From: an uncultured Porphyromonadaceae bacterium
GTDB lineage: Bacteria > Bacteroidota > Bacteroidia > Bacteroidales > Muribaculaceae
Direction of reading: 5' to 3'
NCBI GenBank assembly: GCA_902470475.1
Contig: CABRGT010000003.1
Coordinates: 21,281 to 85,280, forward strand
DNA length: 64,000 nucleotides
A program made the position numbers and the translations under genes. How positions within the stretch are numbered: the stretch's first letter is position 1; each line of letters starts with the position of its first letter. Shown here in pieces: positions 45,153 to 53,818 of the stretch. The notes below the pieces were generated by a model, which had not been told where the DNA came from, did no database searches, and worked only from the letters and a program-made list of their open reading frames with translations.

Positions 45153-45187
45153 ACAACCTGCCATAAACAATAATTTCTGTTTTTTCC

Positions 45188-45221
45188 AGGCCGGGGCCGT
45201 GTGTGAACACATCCCCGGCCT
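45188..45221 (+). terminator. Terminator of the cobalamin operon
   Basis: A perfect 9-bp GC-rich stem (45188-45196 with 45213-45221), with inner GTGT/ACAC pairs, followed by ATTTCATTAC. It ends 69 bases after the last stop codon of the operon. Confidence 0.75.
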
Positions 45222-45442
45222 ATTTCATTACATCCCCGGAATGGCCTTAAAGATGCAGGTAAGGACGCAGTGCATCGACATAGGCCATGAAAGCGTAGGA
45301 CCCAAATGGAGTGACTGAAACGGCAGTGCGCGGACGCCGCCCATTTTTGTTGTGAAAATGAATCTTTCGTGTCGTTCAAAGAATAATATTACGTTTTCGT
45401 TATTTTTTTGCTGAAAAAATTGGTAGTATTACAAAAATGTTA

Positions 45443-45450
45443 TACCTTTG
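45443..45450 (+). promoter_or_regulatory. -7 promoter box for the HicB-like gene
   Basis: TACCTTTG matches TAnnTTTG, with TTG at 45420-45422 about 20 bases upstream as a possible -33 element. The rest of 45222-45442 is AT-rich and holds no gene that I can see. Confidence 0.6.
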
Positions 45451-45498
45451 TGGCGCAAAACTAAACAAGTATTATTACGTGAAACGCTATCACCCGAT

Positions 45499-45897
45499 AT
45501 GAAAGTAAGCATTGAAAAACAATCGGACGGCACATATATCGCCTATAACACCGATGGCGAACACTGCACACTTATCGGCACCGGCAACACCGTAAAAGAG
45601 GCAAAGGCAGATTTCTTTAATTCCATAGAGGAAGTCAGCAGTGATTACGTCGAGCGTGGTCAGGCGATTCCGGCCGAACTCACTACCGAGGTAGAATTCC
45701 GCTTTGACATATCATCTTTGTTTGAGTATTACCCGATGTTCAACGTCAGCGCCCTCGGGCGTTACCTTGGCATCAATCCCGGACTCATGCGTCAGTACCG
45801 CAAAGGCGACACTCCTATCTCCGACAAACAACTCGAAAAAATTGAAGCCGGTATTCACCGCCTCGCCGCCGAATTAGCCGCTCTTCGTCTTGTTTGA
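45499..45897 (+). CDS. Orphan HicB-like antitoxin/regulator with HTH
   Basis: A 132-residue protein. The N-terminal half (MKVSIEKQSDGTYIAYNTDG, LIGTGNTVKEAKADFFNSIEEV) has the pattern of the HicB partial RNase H fold. The C-terminal part (FNVSALGRYLGINPGLMRQYRKGDTPISDKQLEKIEAGI) is an Xre-type helix-turn-helix DNA-binding domain. HicB normally neutralises the HicA mRNA interferase encoded next to it; no HicA-like gene is in the window, so this is probably a solitary regulator or antitoxin. The start at 45499 was chosen because the upstream extension precedes the promoter's likely transcript start. It is transcribed alone and followed by a strong terminator. Confidence 0.75.
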   Translation: MKVSIEKQSDGTYIAYNTDGEHCTLIGTGNTVKEAKADFFNSIEEVSSDYVERGQAIPAELTTEVEFRFDISSLFEYYPMFNVSALGRYLGINPGLMRQYRKGDTPISDKQLEKIEAGIHRLAAELAALRLV

Positions 45898-45928
45898 TTA
45901 CCACTCCATTTCATTTCAAGAGTGGCTG

Positions 45929-45960
45929 CACCCTCGCCAATTCCGGCGAGGGTGTTTTGC
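45929..45960 (+). terminator. Intrinsic terminator of the HicB-like gene
   Basis: A perfect 10-bp GC-rich stem (45929-45938 with 45945-45954), six-base loop, followed by TTTTGCG. It lies 31 bases after the stop codon, between convergent genes. Confidence 0.85.
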
Positions 45961-46033
45961 GTTCTTGCCTTTTTGTTATCTATTTTGTCGGGCGGCCGGT
46001 TCACTTTTGCAGGTCGGCACTTGCGTGTTGGGG

Positions 46034-47401
46034 TTACGCCCCGCCGCCGAGGGCCTTGTACAGGTTGATCATCGCCAGGTACTCGTCGCGCACGGCGTTG
46101 ATCAGCGAGATCTGTGCGTCGAAATACCGCCGGTACGAGTCCATCACGTCAATGTAGCTGATCGTTCCCCCGATGTATTGCCGGTTGGTGAGCGTGACAT
46201 ACTTGAAGGCCGCGTCTCGCAGCTCGGTGCGCCGCTCTACCGTCTGTCGCACCGAGTTGTAGACAGCGATGGCGTCCGACACCTCGGTGAAAGCCGCCAC
46301 CACCGCCTTCTCATAGCTGTGGCGGGCCTGCTCGTATGCCGCCACCGAGGCCTTGTAGCGTCGCCGGTTGCGACCGAAATCGAAGACGGTACCCGCGACG
46401 GTGCCCAGCACGTACGAGAACGGCGACGCAAGCAGATGCGCGAACTCGTCGTTCTCCCATCCGCCCGTCAGTGCAAGCCGCAGCCGGGGAAACTGGTCGG
46501 AATACGCCACTCCGCACTGCGCCATGGCCGCCCGCAGGCGCTGCTCTGTGGCGCGAAGGTCGGGTCGCCGCTGCAGTAGCTCCGACGACACCGACGCCGG
46601 AAGCATCGCGGGCTGCCGGTGCATCAAATCGATATTGACAGCGCCGATCTCTGCATCGGGGTATTCGCCCATCAGCAGCGTGATCGCATTGCGGGCCTGG
46701 CTGATGCGGCTTTCGAGGGCCGGAACGAGCGCGGCCGTCGTGGCATACTCGACCTGGGCCTGCTGGTAGACGACTTCCGACGTGAGGCCCCCCTGATAGC
46801 GGAGCCGTGCTTTCTCGACGCCTTCGGCGCGTGTGATGAGCGTGCGACGCACTATGTCGAGCTCAGACTCGAGGGCCACGAGATTGACGTAGGCTGTCGC
46901 TGTCTCGGCGATCAGTGTCATCTGCAGTGCTCGCCGGTCCTCGACCGAGGCGTTGTAGAGAGCCGCCGAGCGCTTTTGCCGCTGGCTGAGTCCGCCCCAC
47001 AGATCGATCTCCCAGTTGAGGGTAACCTTGAGGTCGGTCTCCGGGTCGGTGGTCGAGGCCTGGCGGCTGTAATGGTTCGTCTCGTGGTTGCCGCCGGCCA
47101 GTGCGGTGACCGTGGGTGTGTAATTGAGCTTTTCGATGCCGTAGAGCTGCCGCAGCTCCTCGATGCGGGCGGCCGCGATCATCATGTCGTGATTATTGGC
47201 CAGCACCCGCCGGATTATCCGGGTAAGGGTCGAATCGGAATAGATCTGCCACCAGTCGGCATCGGCCATTGTGGCCGAGTCGACTTGCACGGCGGCAATG
47301 GCGGGCGGCAGATTCAGCTCGGGGGCCTTGAGGTTCTTCACTCCGGAACATGAGGCCAGGGCCGCCGCAAGGGCAAAAATGAATATGAGGTTGCGTGACA
47401 T
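46034..47401 (-). CDS. TolC/NodT-type outer-membrane efflux lipoprotein
   Basis: A 455-residue outer-membrane channel of the RND tripartite efflux type. It has a lipoprotein signal peptide with lipobox LASC (Cys ~18, followed by SGVKNLK), then two OEP domains of long coiled coils, seen in IAAARIEELRQLYGIEKL, LRYQGGLTSEVVYQQAQVEYATTAALVPALESRISQARNAI and, in the second half, ATEQRLRAAMAQCGVAYSDQFPRLRL. It lies three bases after the pump gene in the same operon, so it forms the exit duct for that pump. The length and motif order match OprM-like proteins of Bacteroides. Confidence 0.92.
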   Translation of the reverse strand: MSRNLIFIFALAAALASCSGVKNLKAPELNLPPAIAAVQVDSATMADADWWQIYSDSTLTRIIRRVLANNHDMMIAAARIEELRQLYGIEKLNYTPTVTALAGGNHETNHYSRQASTTDPETDLKVTLNWEIDLWGGLSQRQKRSAALYNASVEDRRALQMTLIAETATAYVNLVALESELDIVRRTLITRAEGVEKARLRYQGGLTSEVVYQQAQVEYATTAALVPALESRISQARNAITLLMGEYPDAEIGAVNIDLMHRQPAMLPASVSSELLQRRPDLRATEQRLRAAMAQCGVAYSDQFPRLRLALTGGWENDEFAHLLASPFSYVLGTVAGTVFDFGRNRRRYKASVAAYEQARHSYEKAVVAAFTEVSDAIAVYNSVRQTVERRTELRDAAFKYVTLTNRQYIGGTISYIDVMDSYRRYFDAQISLINAVRDEYLAMINLYKALGGGA

Positions 47402-47404
47402 AGT

Positions 47405-50400
47405 TCAGGCGTTTTGTTTAGCTTTTCTTTTTGACGACCGGCGCTCTTTCAGGTCATAGACCAACACGAAGAAGAACGGCACGAATATGATGCCTGCCGT
47501 GATGGCCACGAGCATCCCGAAGAACACACCGGTGCCGATGTCGCGGCGTGCGGCCGATCCCGGACCTGTGGCGAACAGCAGAGGCAGCAGGCCGAGCATG
47601 AATGCCAGCGAAGTCATCACGATCGGGCGGAAACGCAGCGACGCAGCGTGTCGGGCGGCAGCAGCCGGGGTGAGCCCGCGGTCGACACCTTCCTTGGCAA
47701 ACTCTACTATGAGGATCGCATTCTTCGCCACAAGCCCTACCAGCATGACAAGTCCGATCTGAAAGAAGACGTTGTTTTCAAGTCCGCACAGCCATATGCC
47801 CAGGTAGGCGCCAAGGCCGGCGACGGGCAGCGACAGTATCACGGCTATCGGGACGCTCCAGCTTTCGTAGAGAGCGGCAAGCACGAGGAATACAAACAGG
47901 AACGCCAGTGCGAGCACCACTCCGGTATTGCCCGATTCGTGTTTCTGCTGATACGACAGTCCGCTCCATTCGATGCCTATATTGTCGCCGAGATATTCGC
48001 GCGCAAGTGTTTCGATATCCTGCATGGCTTCGCCCGAAGAATAGCCTTGCGCGGCTTCGCCCGACAGAGTTATGGCATTGAACATATTGAACCGCGCCAT
48101 GGTACCAGGCCCCGTCGTGTAGTGCGAGGTCCCCAAAGCCGTTATCGGGATCATCACTCCGTCGCGGCCGCGCACGAAGTAAAGGTTGAGGTCGGCCCTC
48201 GTTCCGCGATAAGGCGCGTCGGCCTGCATGTAGACACGGTAGATGCGGTTGTACATATTGAAGTCGTTGATGTACTGTGATCCCGAGAGGGCTTTCATGG
48301 TCGAGAACACATCGCTAACGTCGACGCCCAGAAGGCGCGCCTTGTCGCGGTTGACATCGAAATACAATTGCGGAATATCGGGTTGTACCGATGCCGACAC
48401 ACCGGCAAGCGACGGTATTGTGGCCGCGCGCGTCACGATGCTGTCGACGGCAGCCTGCAGCTGGGCGTATGTTGTCTCGCCGCGTGCTTCCAGCACCATC
48501 TCGAAACCGCCTGAGGTTCCCAGGCCGGGGATGATCGGAGGCGATGACACGCGGACGTCACTCTCGGCGTATGCCTTGAATTCCTTGAGCACGCGGTTGC
48601 GCACATCATCGATGCCGCTCCCGGTCCGTTCGTCCCAGGGCTTGAGTATCACAGTCAGCGTCGAGTGAGCCTGATTGGTGCCGACACGTGGCGATGATCC
48701 GGTGACATTAAGCACATATTCGACGTCGGGATCATTCTCAAGGAATTCCATGGCGCGTTCGGTCACGCGGCGTGTACGCTCCAGTGTGGCTCCTTCGGGC
48801 AGTGCAAGCTCTACCGTGAAGTATCCCTGGTCCTCGGGCGACATAAAGCTCATCGGCACGATCCGGTTGAGTATGTATATTCCCACGAGAGCTATCCCGA
48901 AGAATGCCAGCATACGCTTGGGAAAGCGAAGGGCATCGCCGATACGGCGCCCGTAAAAACGGTTGCCGCGGGCAAGCCACAGATTGATGAGGCGGAATAT
49001 TTTCGGACGGCGTTCGCCCGAAGACGGCTTGAGCAGCCGGGCGCACATCACGGGCGACAGTGTCAGTGCCACAATGGTGGAGATAATGACCGACACGGCG
49101 ATCGTTATTGTAAACTGGCGGTAAAGCTGGCCGGTGATTCCGGGCAGGAAGCTCACCGGAATGAATACCGCGCAGAGCACAAGCGACATACCGACAAGTG
49201 CCGATCCAAGATTCTCCATCGCTTTTTGTGTCGCCTCCATCGGCGGCAGATGCTCTTTGTTCATTATACGGTCTACGTTCTCCACCACGACTATGGCGTC
49301 ATCTACCACAATGCCTATGGCGAGAATGAGCCCGAGCAGAGTCAGCAGATTGAGCGAGAATCCGAATATGAGCATTATCCCGAATGTGCCGATCAATGAA
49401 ATCGGCACGGCAATGACCGGAATAAGTGTGGCGCGCCAGTTCTGCAGCGACAGGTACACCACAAGAATCACCAATATCAGAGCTTCGAAGAACGTACGGT
49501 AGACGTGGTGAATCGACTCTGAAATGTATGTGGTCATGTCGAACGGAATCTGATAGGTAATGCCCGAAGGAAACGATTCGGATATTTCTTTCATTGCCTC
49601 CTTGACATTGTCGGCCACTTCCATGGCATTGGCGCCCGGAAGCATGGTGATGTTCAGCACGGCGGCATTACCGCCGTTGATGCCGCTTTCGGTCGCGTAC
49701 GACGATGCCTCGAGCGACACACGAGCCACGTCGCGCAGACGGATGATCGATCCGGCCGCATCCGCACGGAGAACGATATCCTCGAATTCCTTGACACTTG
49801 ACAGACGTCCCCGCGCCACGATAGGCATCGTCACATCGATGTCCTCGGCGGGCGTCTGACCGATCACACCTGCCGCCGATTCGCGGTTCTGGTCCTTCAG
49901 TGCGTTCTGAATATCCTTGACTGTGAGGCCCAGGTCGGCAAGCTTGTCAGGCATGAGCCAAAGCTGCATCGCATAGTAGCGCGAGCCTACCGAACTGACG
50001 GACCCCACCCCGTCGATGCGCCGGAGCATATCGACGACGTTCAGCGTCGCATAGTTGCTCAGATAAACTTCGTCGTACTTGGGATCCGATGACATGATCG
50101 TGATGGTCATCAATCGTGTCGACGTCTCTTTGGCTACCGAAATGCCGTTCTGAACCACTTCAGCCGGCAGTCGGCTTTCAGCTTTCTTGATGCGGTTCTG
50201 CACATCGACGGCTGCCAGTTCCGGATCAGTGTCGATATCAAAAGTTATCAGGGCGTTGAATCCGCCGGAGTTCGACGATGACGAACTCATATATATCATG
50301 CCGGGCGTGCCGTTGATCTCCTGTTCGATCGGAGTAGCCACCGCCTGCGTCACAGTCACAGCGTCCGCTCCCGGATACGATGCCGAGACCCTCACCACCG

Positions 50401-50524
50401 GCGGCACGATCTGCGGATACTGGTCTACCGGAAGCAGTGCCAGGCCGATGGCGCCGACGATGACGATCACCAGCGACATGACGATCGCGAAGACCGGATG
50501 ACTGAGAAAGAAATTTTTCTTCAT
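47405..50524 (-). CDS. RND multidrug efflux pump inner-membrane transporter (AcrB/MexB-like)
   Basis: A 1039-residue HAE1-family proton-driven exporter with 12 membrane helices and two large periplasmic loops. It starts with FFLSHPVFAIVMSLVIVIVGAIGL, the standard first helix, and carries GIVVDDAIVVVENVDRIM with the paired aspartates of the proton relay in TM4, matching AcrB. Typical substrates are hydrophobic drugs, bile salts and detergents. It is encoded between the periplasmic adaptor (14 bases upstream) and the outer-membrane channel (three bases downstream), so a complete tripartite pump is present. Regulation is probably by the AraC-family gene upstream. Confidence 0.95.
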   Translation of the reverse strand: MKKNFFLSHPVFAIVMSLVIVIVGAIGLALLPVDQYPQIVPPVVRVSASYPGADAVTVTQAVATPIEQEINGTPGMIYMSSSSSNSGGFNALITFDIDTDPELAAVDVQNRIKKAESRLPAEVVQNGISVAKETSTRLMTITIMSSDPKYDEVYLSNYATLNVVDMLRRIDGVGSVSSVGSRYYAMQLWLMPDKLADLGLTVKDIQNALKDQNRESAAGVIGQTPAEDIDVTMPIVARGRLSSVKEFEDIVLRADAAGSIIRLRDVARVSLEASSYATESGINGGNAAVLNITMLPGANAMEVADNVKEAMKEISESFPSGITYQIPFDMTTYISESIHHVYRTFFEALILVILVVYLSLQNWRATLIPVIAVPISLIGTFGIMLIFGFSLNLLTLLGLILAIGIVVDDAIVVVENVDRIMNKEHLPPMEATQKAMENLGSALVGMSLVLCAVFIPVSFLPGITGQLYRQFTITIAVSVIISTIVALTLSPVMCARLLKPSSGERRPKIFRLINLWLARGNRFYGRRIGDALRFPKRMLAFFGIALVGIYILNRIVPMSFMSPEDQGYFTVELALPEGATLERTRRVTERAMEFLENDPDVEYVLNVTGSSPRVGTNQAHSTLTVILKPWDERTGSGIDDVRNRVLKEFKAYAESDVRVSSPPIIPGLGTSGGFEMVLEARGETTYAQLQAAVDSIVTRAATIPSLAGVSASVQPDIPQLYFDVNRDKARLLGVDVSDVFSTMKALSGSQYINDFNMYNRIYRVYMQADAPYRGTRADLNLYFVRGRDGVMIPITALGTSHYTTGPGTMARFNMFNAITLSGEAAQGYSSGEAMQDIETLAREYLGDNIGIEWSGLSYQQKHESGNTGVVLALAFLFVFLVLAALYESWSVPIAVILSLPVAGLGAYLGIWLCGLENNVFFQIGLVMLVGLVAKNAILIVEFAKEGVDRGLTPAAAARHAASLRFRPIVMTSLAFMLGLLPLLFATGPGSAARRDIGTGVFFGMLVAITAGIIFVPFFFVLVYDLKERRSSKRKAKQNA

Positions 50525-50537
50525 AGCTTAAGACCGT

Positions 50538-51713
50538 TTATTCTTCATCGTTTTCAGCTACTGAGGCAGAATCCGCTTCAACCGGGATCACCTTCATGCC
50601 ATGCTTGAGCTTGTGGAAGCCCTCCACCACAATATTCTCTCCCGCCTCAAGACCGCGTTCCACGATAATCGAATTATCGAACTCAGGTCCCGTCTCCACA
50701 TAGCGGCGCTCGACAATGCTGTCGGGCTTCACCACATAAATATACGAAGCACCCTTCTCAATCTCAAGCGCTTTTGTCGGCACGGTAATTGCCTCCTCGC
50801 GCACATCCATCAGCAGCTTCACCCGTGTGAACTCACCCGGAAGCAGAGTGTGATCCGGATTCGGCATCTCGGCGCGTACAGAGAATGTGCCTGTCTTCGG
50901 ATCCACTTTCGGATCGGCAAAGTCTACAAGCCCGTGATAGGGATATGCCGTCCCGTCGGCAAGAGTTACCGTGACATACGGCGACCACGACCGGTTGCTG
51001 TTGGCCTGGCCGAAATTGACATTACGCGACTTGCTGTTCAGATAATCCAGCGCCGTCATCGAAAAGTCCACCTTCACCGTGTCGCTGTTCACCACTACGG
51101 CGAGAAGCGATTTGGCTCCCGGTCCGACAAGAGTACCGATATCGGCGTTACGTTCGGAAATGTAGCCTGAAATCGGCGACTTCACGGTCGTATAGCCCAG
51201 CGTCTGCTCGGCTTGGGTCAGTTCGGCCTCGCTGACGGTGACGTCCGCCGCAGCCGTCTCGTACGCAGCTTCGGCATTATCCAGGTCCAGCCGCGACGCC
51301 GCATTCTGCTCGTACAGCGGCCGGATGCGTTCAAGATCGCGCGTCGCCTTCTGCAGCGTCGCCCTGGCCTTGTTGAGCTGGGCACGGGCCTTCATCACCT
51401 GCGCCCGGTACACTGTCGGGTCGATCACGAACAGAGTCTGTCCTTTGTGGATAAACGTCCCCTCCGCAAAGAGCATCGATTCAAGATATCCTTCGACTCG
51501 GGCGCGTACCTCTACATATTGTTTGGCACGGATACGCCCGACGTATTCGCCGTAGATCGACACATCGGCCGGAAATACCTGCTGTACTTCCACTACCGGC
51601 TCCTCCGCCGGCCTATTGTCCTTGTGCAGCAGTGCTACTATAACTGCTGCGGCTCCGGCCACAGCGGCGCCAGCCGCGATCCATACCCATGGGCGCTTGT
51701 ATAAGTGTTTCAT
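50538..51713 (-). CDS. RND efflux periplasmic adaptor (AcrA-like membrane fusion protein)
   Basis: A protein of about 391 residues (start at 51713, MKHLYKRPWVWIAAGA; 51731 is an alternative). It has an N-terminal membrane anchor, then lipoyl and hairpin domains shown by YVEVRARVEGYLESMLFAEGTFIHKGQTLFVIDPTVYRAQV and KATRDLERIRPLYEQNAASRLDLDNAEAAYETAAADVTVSEAELTQAEQ. The beta-barrel and membrane-proximal domains follow. It links the pump to the outer-membrane channel. The longer frame upstream was rejected because it would run through the likely promoter. It is the first structural gene of the efflux operon. Confidence 0.93.
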   Translation of the reverse strand: MKHLYKRPWVWIAAGAAVAGAAAVIVALLHKDNRPAEEPVVEVQQVFPADVSIYGEYVGRIRAKQYVEVRARVEGYLESMLFAEGTFIHKGQTLFVIDPTVYRAQVMKARAQLNKARATLQKATRDLERIRPLYEQNAASRLDLDNAEAAYETAAADVTVSEAELTQAEQTLGYTTVKSPISGYISERNADIGTLVGPGAKSLLAVVVNSDTVKVDFSMTALDYLNSKSRNVNFGQANSNRSWSPYVTVTLADGTAYPYHGLVDFADPKVDPKTGTFSVRAEMPNPDHTLLPGEFTRVKLLMDVREEAITVPTKALEIEKGASYIYVVKPDSIVERRYVETGPEFDNSIIVERGLEAGENIVVEGFHKLKHGMKVIPVEADSASVAENDEE

Positions 51714-51950
51714 GTTCGGTGATGAATTCATAGAGTTCTGATCGATTTTGTATATTAACAAATGAATTTCCGCCATTGTTCGTGCACGGACATTGGCATT
51801 CATTTTATTCGCTGAAAGTTCGGAAATCCGGTCTGCGTATCTTAAGCCACGCAGCCGGATCCGGAACAGAGAGTGTGAGCGGCAGCCTCAGGTATCTGAC
51901 TTCCGATGCATTATATAATAATATTCAGAGCAGACTCGCCGCCCGTAATT

Positions 51951-52757
51951 TCACTCGCGATACCTGGTCGGATTCATGCCAAGATTGTGCTGCACATACC
52001 GGCTGAAATATGCCGCAGACGAAAAATTGAACATAGACGCGATCTGCACCAGGCTGAGCGTCTTGTCGCGCAGGACACGCGCGAGATCGAGAGTAGTATA
52101 ACGGTTTATCCAGTAATTTGCCGCATATCCGCTCACACGCTTCGATACCTCGGAAAGATACTTTGGCGTCACGCAGATCGCATCGGCATAGTATGTGACT
52201 TCGCGGTGGCGCCTGTACGTGCCGTCCTCGAGCATTGACAGAAAGCGGTTCATGATCGATGCCTGCGGACCCGTGACGCTTTCCATGCCGCTGTTTGTCG
52301 AATGGAAATCAAAGAAGTCGAGAATTGCCGACTGCACCGCGTTGGCGAGAATCTCTCTGTAGAACTTATGCGACGTCTGCCCCAGGCGGTAGCCGATCCA
52401 CCGAAAATCACGCTCGCACACAAATCTCTGTTCATCATCAAGATGTATTACAGGATTCATGAACAGCGACACCTGTCCGCGCATGCCGTAGTTGGTCTGC
52501 GGCGTACAGAGTTCGACGAACGACGACGACACATACAGATTCCGCACCGCAAAATCATCCGATACCCGGATGTCCGACATCAGCTTGCCCTTGCGGACGA
52601 TTATCAGATCGCCCTGCACCATCATGAAATCATGCCCGTTGAACCTGAACGTACATTTGCCGCCGGTACATAGGGCATGCGCCAGATATCCGCTGTAAGC
52701 ATCAGTGCCGATGCCCTCCAGTGAGTCTGACAGGATTATATCTTTCATAGTTTCCAT
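51951..52757 (-). CDS. AraC-family transcriptional regulator of the efflux operon
   Basis: A 268-residue protein: an N-terminal ligand-type domain without a clear fold signature (~1-155) and a C-terminal AraC DNA-binding domain (~165-268) with two helix-turn-helix motifs, ending in LVQIASMFNFSSAAYFSRYVQHNLGMNPTRYRE, the family signature. It lies just upstream of the efflux genes in the same direction, separated from the adaptor by ~240 bases, so it probably controls that operon in response to a toxic compound. The -7 box at 52769-52762 leaves almost no leader before the first ATG; Met4 at 52748 may be the start if the leader must be longer. Confidence 0.85.
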   Translation of the reverse strand: METMKDIILSDSLEGIGTDAYSGYLAHALCTGGKCTFRFNGHDFMMVQGDLIIVRKGKLMSDIRVSDDFAVRNLYVSSSFVELCTPQTNYGMRGQVSLFMNPVIHLDDEQRFVCERDFRWIGYRLGQTSHKFYREILANAVQSAILDFFDFHSTNSGMESVTGPQASIMNRFLSMLEDGTYRRHREVTYYADAICVTPKYLSEVSKRVSGYAANYWINRYTTLDLARVLRDKTLSLVQIASMFNFSSAAYFSRYVQHNLGMNPTRYRE

Positions 52758-52761
52758 CGCA

Positions 52762-52769
52762 CAAAATTA
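52762..52769 (-). promoter_or_regulatory. -7 promoter box for the AraC-family gene
   Basis: TAATTTTG on the minus strand, only five bases before the first ATG, so the transcript would be nearly leaderless. Confidence 0.5.
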
Positions 52770-52966
52770 CTGCTTCCGTCAAAATCGGGCAAGCGCGTCC
52801 GTTGACACATTTTCGCCGTCTGTTGACATAAAATTTTTTAGAATACGAAATTTACCGAATTCTTATGTCGCATCAATTTCGCACAAAATTATATATTTTC
52901 AGGCAAACACATGACACTCACCTCTTACCTAAATTACAGAATCTGTTACCATTCTTTCCTGAAATT

Positions 52967-52999
52967 TGACATTTTCGTAATTTCAACCGGAAAATGTCA
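52967..52999. promoter_or_regulatory. Perfect inverted repeat, candidate operator in the araC-crp intergenic region
   Basis: TGACATTTTC (52967-52976) and GAAAATGTCA (52990-52999) are exact reverse complements separated by 13 bases. The 355-base gap 52758-53113 between the two divergent regulators otherwise contains only their promoters and AT-rich sequence. The repeat sits 60-90 bases upstream of the Crp/Fnr gene's -7 box. Confidence 0.5.
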
Positions 53000-53036
53000 C
53001 ATTATGCGATATTTTTATGAAAATTTTATCGTCAAT

Positions 53037-53067
53037 TTTGATTTTTGTTTGATTATTCATACCTTTG
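53037..53067 (+). promoter_or_regulatory. Promoter of the Crp/Fnr-family gene
   Basis: TTTG (53037-53040) and TACCTTTG (53060-53067) form a -33/-7 pair with a 19-base spacer, ending 46 bases before the start codon. Confidence 0.65.
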
Positions 53068-53113
53068 TGTTCTGTAATGATGTCGTACAACATATAAATC
53101 CTCCGCACCTTCC

Positions 53114-53818
53114 ATGGGAATGATTAAATCCGCTATCGAAAAGGTTATCAACGACGATATGGCCGAGATCTGGTCGATTCTGAACCAGGCTGAGAAGCGC
53201 CAGATTGTCGAGAACTTCAACATACAGACATTTAAGAAGAATCAGTTCATCTATGCCGAAGGCGACGAACCCGAATACCTGTGGTGCCTGCTGAAGGGCA
53301 AGGTCAAGAAATTCAAGGAAGGTGTCGGCGGAAGAGTACAGATACTCAGGTTGATACGCCCGGTCCAGTACTTCGGCTACAGAGCCTATTTCGCCAACGA
53401 GCCATATGTGTCGAATGCAGCTGCGTTCGAGCCCTCAACGCTCGGGGCGCTCCCGCTTACACTCGTGAGGCAGATGATCGACAGCAACCGCGAGCTCGCC
53501 TGGTTCTTTATCCGCGAGCTGTCGAGGAATCTTGGCGGATCCGACACCCGCATCGTGAATCTCACGCAGAAACATATCCGCGGACGCCTCGCCGAGGCGC
53601 TGATGGTGCTCCGCGACAACTATGGCTACGAAGACGACGAATCCACGCTCAAGATTTACATGGCCCGTGAAGACCTGGCCAATCTGTCGAACATGACAAC
53701 CGCTAATGCCATCCGGACGCTGTCGACGTTTGTCACAGAAAAACTCATAGCCGTCGATGGCCGCAGAATCCGGATCATCAACGAACCTCAGCTGCGGAAG
53801 ATCAGCAAGTTCGGTTAA
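53114..53818 (+). CDS. Crp/Fnr-family transcriptional regulator
   Basis: A 234-residue protein (Met3 at 53120 is an alternative start). Residues ~30-140 form a cyclic-nucleotide-binding-type beta-barrel (YAEGDEPEYLWCLLKGKVKKF, VQILRLIRPVQYFGYRAYF) without the Fnr cysteine cluster. Residues ~165-234 hold a winged helix-turn-helix (MAREDLANLSNMTTANAIRTLSTFV). Bacteroidetes Crp-like proteins of this type act as global regulators of carbon use, redox or stress, with the effector often unknown. It is divergent from the AraC regulator, and its 3' end overlaps menE (opposite strand) by 17 bases, so the two transcripts converge. Confidence 0.85.
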   Translation: MGMIKSAIEKVINDDMAEIWSILNQAEKRQIVENFNIQTFKKNQFIYAEGDEPEYLWCLLKGKVKKFKEGVGGRVQILRLIRPVQYFGYRAYFANEPYVSNAAAFEPSTLGALPLTLVRQMIDSNRELAWFFIRELSRNLGGSDTRIVNLTQKHIRGRLAEALMVLRDNYGYEDDESTLKIYMAREDLANLSNMTTANAIRTLSTFVTEKLIAVDGRRIRIINEPQLRKISKFG

